DNA from: an uncultured Chryseolinea sp.
Lineage (GTDB): Bacteria; Bacteroidota; Bacteroidia; Cytophagales; Cyclobacteriaceae
Length of the DNA stretch: 6,621 bases
Reading direction: 5' to 3'
Assembly (NCBI GenBank): GCA_946478915.1
Contig: CAMLER010000288.1
Span: forward strand, 1 to 6,621
The notes beneath the pieces were generated by a model, which saw only the letters and a program-made list of their open reading frames with translations, was not told the origin of the DNA and did not search any database. The position numbers and the translations under genes were made by a program. Of the stretch, positions 4,101 through 6,621 are shown piece by piece; the stretch's first letter is position 1, and each line of letters begins with the position of its first letter.

Positions 4101-6621
4101 GGCCAAGGCTATTTGAAACTTATGTGGGAGCAGTTGCTAATAACGTTCATGGTTACACCAACAAAAGTTATCCCGTAGTAACAGCAGGAGCAGTTGTAAA
4201 TGTTGAAAATTATGTGAATGCGTCATATTACGATGATTACAGTTTCCGATCGACATGGCCGGGAGTTTTTAATTACATCAATGATGCGCTTAGCCACAGC
4301 GTTAACGGAGTCTCATATGCTCAACCGGCTTCAGAAAATCAACGGGCATCAGGTCAGATCACCGGAACAAAGACAAAAGTTCTGGATGGTGGTATAAGTG
4401 GCGGATATACCTGGTTACGGACAGTAAATTTTTACGATGACAGGATGAGAAATATTCAGATTCAGTCAGAAAATTATAAAAGTGGTAGAGATCGGGTCAG
4501 CAATCTTCTTAGTTACGATGGCAAGGTCTTGAAAATGAAAAACACCCATATCGATGCTGACGTTACATGGAAAGATGTTGTGGGTGCCAGGAATGAAGGC
4601 AATAAGTTATTTAAGACAGTGGCTGATGCAACCTGGGGGACTTCGGGAGCTGTATCGGTCCAACAACTTCCGGCTGGTCAAAATGGCTGGTTGGAAGTAA
4701 CGGCATCAGAAAAGACGACCCCTCGAATGATCGGCTTTTCCGATGCGAACACCAATGCGAATTACAACACCATAGACTTTGCCCTTTATCAAGCGGCAAC
4801 CGGTGCGCTGCTCGTGTATGAGAACGGTACATCCAGGGGCCAATTTGGAACCTATACCCCTGGAGATATTCTAAAAATAGAGCGGACAGGTTCGACGATC
4901 AGATATTACAGGAACAATGTACTAATTTACACGTCACCGACGGCCTCCACGTCCCTTTTGATGGTTGATGCTGCGCTGCATACGCCAGGGGCGACTATTG
5001 TGAATGTTCGTACTTCTTTCAGCACAGTGTCAAACACGATAACAAGGAGATTCGACTACGATCATGCTGGCCGGCTTACCAAAACGTGGCATCAGCTTAA
5101 CGCTCTTCCGGAAATACTTTTGACATATAACACGTATAATGAACTTGGACAACTTGTTGATAAAAAGTTGCATAGCACAAATGCAAGTGGTAGCGATGCG
5201 AAACAATCGATTGACTACAGGTATAACATTCGCGGGTGGTTAACGTCCATTAACAATGCCGAGTTGGCTGTCAATTCAACCAACGACGAGGCTGGTGATT
5301 TTTTTGGAATGAATCTCGCCTATCACGACGATCTTCTAACGGGTAACAACACCGCCCTTCAATACAATGGAAACATATCTGCTTCAAAGTGGAGTGTCAA
5401 CCAGGGTTTGGGAAATATCAAGGCGATGGCGTACAACTATACCTATGATCCATTGAACAGGTTGATGGGTGCAGTGCATAGACAAGCGGCAAATTTAGGT
5501 ACCTGGTCTACCGGGCAGTTTGATGAAGCTGGTCTGATATACGATTTGAACGGAAATATCCGAAGTCTTCAAAGAAAGGGAGACGGTGGAATCGTGATCG
5601 ACAATCTGATTTATAACTATGGAACCGGTGCCACAGCCAGCAATAAGCTCCTTTATGTTCAGGAAAATGCAACTGACGCAACGGGTAAGTGGAAAGGTTT
5701 TTACGATGGCAATGCTGGTACTGCTACAGATTACACCTATGATGCTAATGGTAACATGGTTTCTGATTTAAATAAAGGTATCGCGACGATTTCATACAAC
5801 TTTTTGAACCTTCCGGAAATTATTACAAAGGGAGGTAATAGCGTTAAATACATCTACGATGCTTCAGGAAGAAAGCTGTCACAGGTAACGACCTTTGGAA
5901 CGACAGTAAAACAAACCGATTATGTGGGAGAATTTATTTATGAAAATGATGCTTTGCAATTTTTGAACCATGAAGAAGGGCGCGTAGTGATGGCAACAGA
6001 GCAACTTATCTATAGCGACGCCTGTGATAATATCTCGAATAAAACGGCCTCAAATGCTGCGTTGGCTGCAGTAACGATAAACGGTGAAAAATATGTTCGC
6101 GTAACCTCTAACGGCACGATTGTACGCACGGGTGTTTTTCCGATTGGTGGTACCTTTCCAGTTGCGGCCGGCCAGAGGTACCGGATACGAGCGAAGGGTT
6201 ACAGAACCGGAGCCGACCCTGTTCATCTTTTGATTAAAGCTAACACTACGGATTTAAATTGGCCTGCGGCTGCCATGGCCACTAGTAGTAGCACGGAATC
6301 GTGGATGGAAGAAATTGTTACTATCCCGACCGGAGCTACGACGTTGCAAGCGGGTGTGGTTTGGAATGCGGTTACAGCAGGACAGATTTTTTATCTCAAT
6401 GAATTTTCAATTGAAAGATTATCAACGGGAACGCCTGAATATCAATATCACATGAAAGATCATTTAGGAAATGTTCGCCTGACCTTCACCACCAGGGATG
6501 AATCGCTACAGTATATTGCTACGTTAGAAGACGTCAACCTTAATGCTGAACAAGCCGCATTCCGCACTTATACGCGTGTTACAAATGATTTGTTCGATCA
6601 TACAGATGCGGGAGCAACTTA
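1034..6621 (+). CDS. Giant secreted PKD/FN3/DUF6443 YD-repeat protein (3' partial)
   Basis: One frame stays open from ATG 1034 to the right edge: 1,862 codons with no stop. Order of parts: signal peptide (1-23, cleavage after LSA); PKD-like domain (about 25-102); six fibronectin III-like repeats (105-649); DUF6443-type start (from 654, with YFDGLGRP at 686-693 and FAYDEYGR...YLPY at 712-727); YD-like units such as YYIYDGFGN (892) and KYDAFNRP (987); a lectin-like insert (about 1177-1330); more YD units (FDYDHAGRL 1340, YTYDPLNRL 1469, YTYDANGN 1567, YIYDASGRKL 1606); a jelly-roll-like insert (about 1654-1800); then KDHLGNVRL (1808-1816). Only three cysteines are visible (7, 903, 1664). YD repeats in RHS/Tc families build a hollow beta shell; here the FN3 array would form an extended N-terminal stalk. 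The RHS core and any variable tip would lie past the edge. The ATG is chosen because it begins a proper signal peptide, three bases after the preceding stop. Role in adhesion or competition is inferred. Confidence 0.93.
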   Translation, partial: MKRAVKCILFMVGMILNASPLSAQISGPSTAPVGSTQVYSYSNGFVFSPNWRLDQIRGTIISQTQSGTTYSATIRWNTVGSDVVAFFDGQMPLAQMNITITISPPVAPVTVTPSNATTTTTSFVASWNAIATASAYYLDVSTASNFSSYVPGYVNKYTSATSHTVTGLAGNTTYYYRVRAGNDGGSSPNSNISSIKTAPPVPASVMATNITSTSFDATWAASAGATGYQVEVATNPGFSPLLYSLPVSTTSAAVSGLTGNTTYYFQVKALNGTLQSGYSAAVTVTTTAQPPSVSYNNVTANSFIANWSLISGATHYQLQVSTNINFTSLLNDVTFAGTSSTTVTGLSGGSVYYFRVRAYNSGWTTGFSAPASVLTIPQAPNVNQVTTISNNSFTATWDVSPGAANYRIDVSTSVNFASYVSGFQNAVASGSSILVTGLTGNTTYYYRVRAVNASGTSSNSNTVSTTTYTNPVAALAATNVMSNEFTANWSAVAGATHYLLEVSLSSNFYPSLYQYNGVSVTGTSKIIIALPNTTYYYRLRAVNATGPSANSNTISVMTLPLAPEALPSTAVGSNFFTANWSAMPGITNFLLDVSTSNTFATFVSGYNALPVTGTSRVISGLTAQKTYYYRLRAVNGGGSSPYSNSIVGASLDRNFIKTTQVSKALVVDQTMVNALGMQDRTIAFEYFDGLGRPEQKVQMQGTANGFDLVQPFAYDEYGRERFKYLPYATTESNGFFKPNVLGASTYAGSAHQLYYANGSSDKVADDGKPFSETIFIPSPLNQILEQGSAGVPWQPDATNSYASADRTVKLVQETNVANEVLRWTYVYPTATYVLGLVNAGSVSAPAYYAVNTLLRNRSKDENHNEVIEYKDKEGRTILKKVQAPGGQWAQTYYIYDGFGNMVCVIPPEATARLATEYYQIGATDATKDAFLSRWAFRYTFDAKKRMTHKQVPGAAPVFIVYDKRDRIVLTQDGKQRSAATKYWTFTKYDAFNRPILTGIKDTTAALTQTAMQTVVNAFYAKSWPRLFETYVGAVANNVHGYTNKSYPVVTAGAVVNVENYVNASYYDDYSFRSTWPGVFNYINDALSHSVNGVSYAQPASENQRASGQITGTKTKVLDGGISGGYTWLRTVNFYDDRMRNIQIQSENYKSGRDRVSNLLSYDGKVLKMKNTHIDADVTWKDVVGARNEGNKLFKTVADATWGTSGAVSVQQLPAGQNGWLEVTASEKTTPRMIGFSDANTNANYNTIDFALYQAATGALLVYENGTSRGQFGTYTPGDILKIERTGSTIRYYRNNVLIYTSPTASTSLLMVDAALHTPGATIVNVRTSFSTVSNTITRRFDYDHAGRLTKTWHQLNALPEILLTYNTYNELGQLVDKKLHSTNASGSDAKQSIDYRYNIRGWLTSINNAELAVNSTNDEAGDFFGMNLAYHDDLLTGNNTALQYNGNISASKWSVNQGLGNIKAMAYNYTYDPLNRLMGAVHRQAANLGTWSTGQFDEAGLIYDLNGNIRSLQRKGDGGIVIDNLIYNYGTGATASNKLLYVQENATDATGKWKGFYDGNAGTATDYTYDANGNMVSDLNKGIATISYNFLNLPEIITKGGNSVKYIYDASGRKLSQVTTFGTTVKQTDYVGEFIYENDALQFLNHEEGRVVMATEQLIYSDACDNISNKTASNAALAAVTINGEKYVRVTSNGTIVRTGVFPIGGTFPVAAGQRYRIRAKGYRTGADPVHLLIKANTTDLNWPAAAMATSSSTESWMEEIVTIPTGATTLQAGVVWNAVTAGQIFYLNEFSIERLSTGTPEYQYHMKDHLGNVRLTFTTRDESLQYIATLEDVNLNAEQAAFRTYTRVTNDLFDHTDAGAT
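1106..1339 (+). other. PKD-like beta-sandwich domain
   Basis: Residues about 25-102, straight after the signal peptide. The opening ISGPSTAPVGSTQVYSY has the usual start of Bacteroidota PKD-like domains (isGp..vcvGst.tYs). ATIRWNTVGSDVVAFF matches the late strand where such domains read W...G...V. The expected final beta strand is present (MNITITI). Likely a spacer or adhesion module. Confidence 0.65.
1346..2980 (+). repeat. Six tandem fibronectin type III-like repeats within the giant protein
   Basis: Approximate unit starts are 1346, 1625, 1901, 2162, 2441 and 2711. The conserved early Trp of each unit sits at residues 127, 219, 307, 397, 489 and 580, so the period is 92, 88, 90, 92 and 91 residues. 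Shared pattern: F.A.W.A..GAT.Y.L.V, then an NF motif, then GL.GNTTYYYRVRAVN and a Ser/Asn-rich close. The Tyr and Arg in YYYRVRA are the late-strand FN3 hallmark. Unit 5 has lost the usual GL.G turn (IALPNTTYYY) and unit 3 reads GGSVYYF. DNA identity between units is only partial, so the array is old rather than freshly duplicated. It likely forms a rod that holds the YD shell away from the cell surface. Confidence 0.88.
2993..3400 (+). other. DUF6443-type domain opening the YD region
   Basis: Residues about 654-789. It starts with NFIKTTQV a few residues after the last FN3 unit, and carries the family-typical YFDGLGRPEQ (686-695), then FDLVQPFAYDEYGRE and KYLPYA. The assignment is from memory of Bacteroidota proteins annotated with DUF6443 ahead of YD repeats; the edge of the domain is approximate. 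Confidence 0.75.
3401..4561 (+). other. YD-like strand-rich region between DUF6443 and the first insert
   Basis: Residues about 790-1176. Degenerate YD-type units are spread through it: YYIYDGFGNMVCVIPPEA (892-909), FRYTFDAKKRM (936), VYDKRDRIVLTQDG (960), KYDAFNRPILTG (987) and FYDDRMRN (about 1133), ending with LLSYDGKVL. The stretch between about 1000 and 1120, with many aromatic and Asn residues, has few recognisable units and is the least clear part. Confidence 0.65.
4562..5020 (+). other. Lectin-like beta-sandwich module inserted in the YD region
   Basis: Residues about 1177-1330. It begins VTWKDVVGA, then WGTSGAVSVQQLPAGQNGWLEVTA, RMIGFSD, FALYQAATGALLVYENG, GTYTPGDILKIERTG, IRYYRNNVLIYTS and ends near LLMVDAALHTPGA. 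The order (trimmed sandwich with GD.LKI followed by I.YY.N...Y) resembles concanavalin/laminin G-like or SPRY-like modules that recur in Bacteroidota YD proteins. It sits between the LLSYDGKVL unit and the FDYDHAGRL unit. Sugar binding is possible but no ligand residues can be named. Confidence 0.6.
5051..5992 (+). other. Second YD-repeat block
   Basis: Residues 1340-1653. Clear units are FDYDHAGRL (1340), YNTYNELGQLVDKKL, YRYNIRGWLTSIN, YNYTYDPLNRLMGAV (1467), FDEAGLIYDLNGNIRSL, YTYDANGNMVSDLNKGI (1567), ISYNFLNLPEII and YIYDASGRKLSQV (1606). The block ends with YVGEFIYENDALQFLNHEEGRVVM, the classical stretch just ahead of the DHLGN motif in this family. These strands are expected to form part of the spiral beta shell. 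Confidence 0.85.
5993..6433 (+). other. Jelly-roll-like module inserted just before the DHLGN junction
   Basis: Residues 1654-1800, about 147 residues, between EGRVVM and PEYQYHMKDHLGN. It is beta-prone: GEKYVRVTSNGT, then FPVAAGQRYRIRAKGYRTG (a typical strand of galactose-binding-like folds), DPVHLLIKA, ESWMEEIVTIPTGATTLQAGVVW, and the closing FYLNEFSIERL, which matches the last strand of that fold. It holds one of only three visible cysteines (1664). Binding function is inferred from fold pattern only. Confidence 0.55.
6434..6621 (+). other. KDHLGNVRL junction and start of the RHS-core-proximal region (cut by window)
   Basis: Residues 1801-1862. PEYQYHMKDHLGNVRLTFT is the best single signature of Bacteroidota RHS-like proteins. 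It is followed by a helical-looking stretch LEDVNLNAEQAAFRTYTRV and LFDHTDAGA, which in related proteins, as I recall, leads to another beta-rich domain and then the RHS core. Neither the core nor a variable tip is in the window. Confidence 0.75.

Overview
The window holds three tightly packed + strand genes and nothing convincing on the - strand. They are the 3' end of a YD/RHS-like protein (1-569), a small secreted protein of unknown function (602-1030), and a very large secreted multidomain protein (1034 to beyond the right edge, 1,862 codons visible with no stop). Gaps of 32 and 3 bases, with no visible terminator or promoter, suggest one transcription unit. Both large genes run off the window, so the first lacks its N-terminus and the last lacks its C-terminus.

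The organism is most likely a member of the Bacteroidota, in the Cytophagales or Chitinophagaceae range. The evidence is the protein style: a PKD-like plus fibronectin III front end, a DUF6443-type YD region (YFDGLGRP, then YD..GR....YLPY), and the KDHLGNVRL junction. Starts without an obvious Shine-Dalgarno and moderate GC content fit as well. No marker gene is present to fix the genus.

Layout of the large protein: signal peptide (residues 1-23), PKD-like domain (about 25-102), six fibronectin III-like repeats of 88-92 residues (105-649), DUF6443-type start of the YD region (654 on), a YD-rich stretch (to about 1175), a first inserted beta-rich module resembling a lectin or laminin-G-like sandwich (about 1177-1330), a second YD block (1340-1653), a second inserted jelly-roll-like module (about 1654-1800), and the KDHLGNVRL motif (1801-1818), after which the sequence continues off the edge. 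The tail of the upstream gene also carries a jelly-roll-like module followed by YD-type repeats.

Taken together, the locus looks like a surface or secreted YD-shell system built from two large paralogous-style proteins with a small exported protein between them. By analogy with RHS/YD proteins, the last gene may carry a variable or toxic tip beyond the window. That tip is not visible here, and its function (adhesion, competition or other) is inference.
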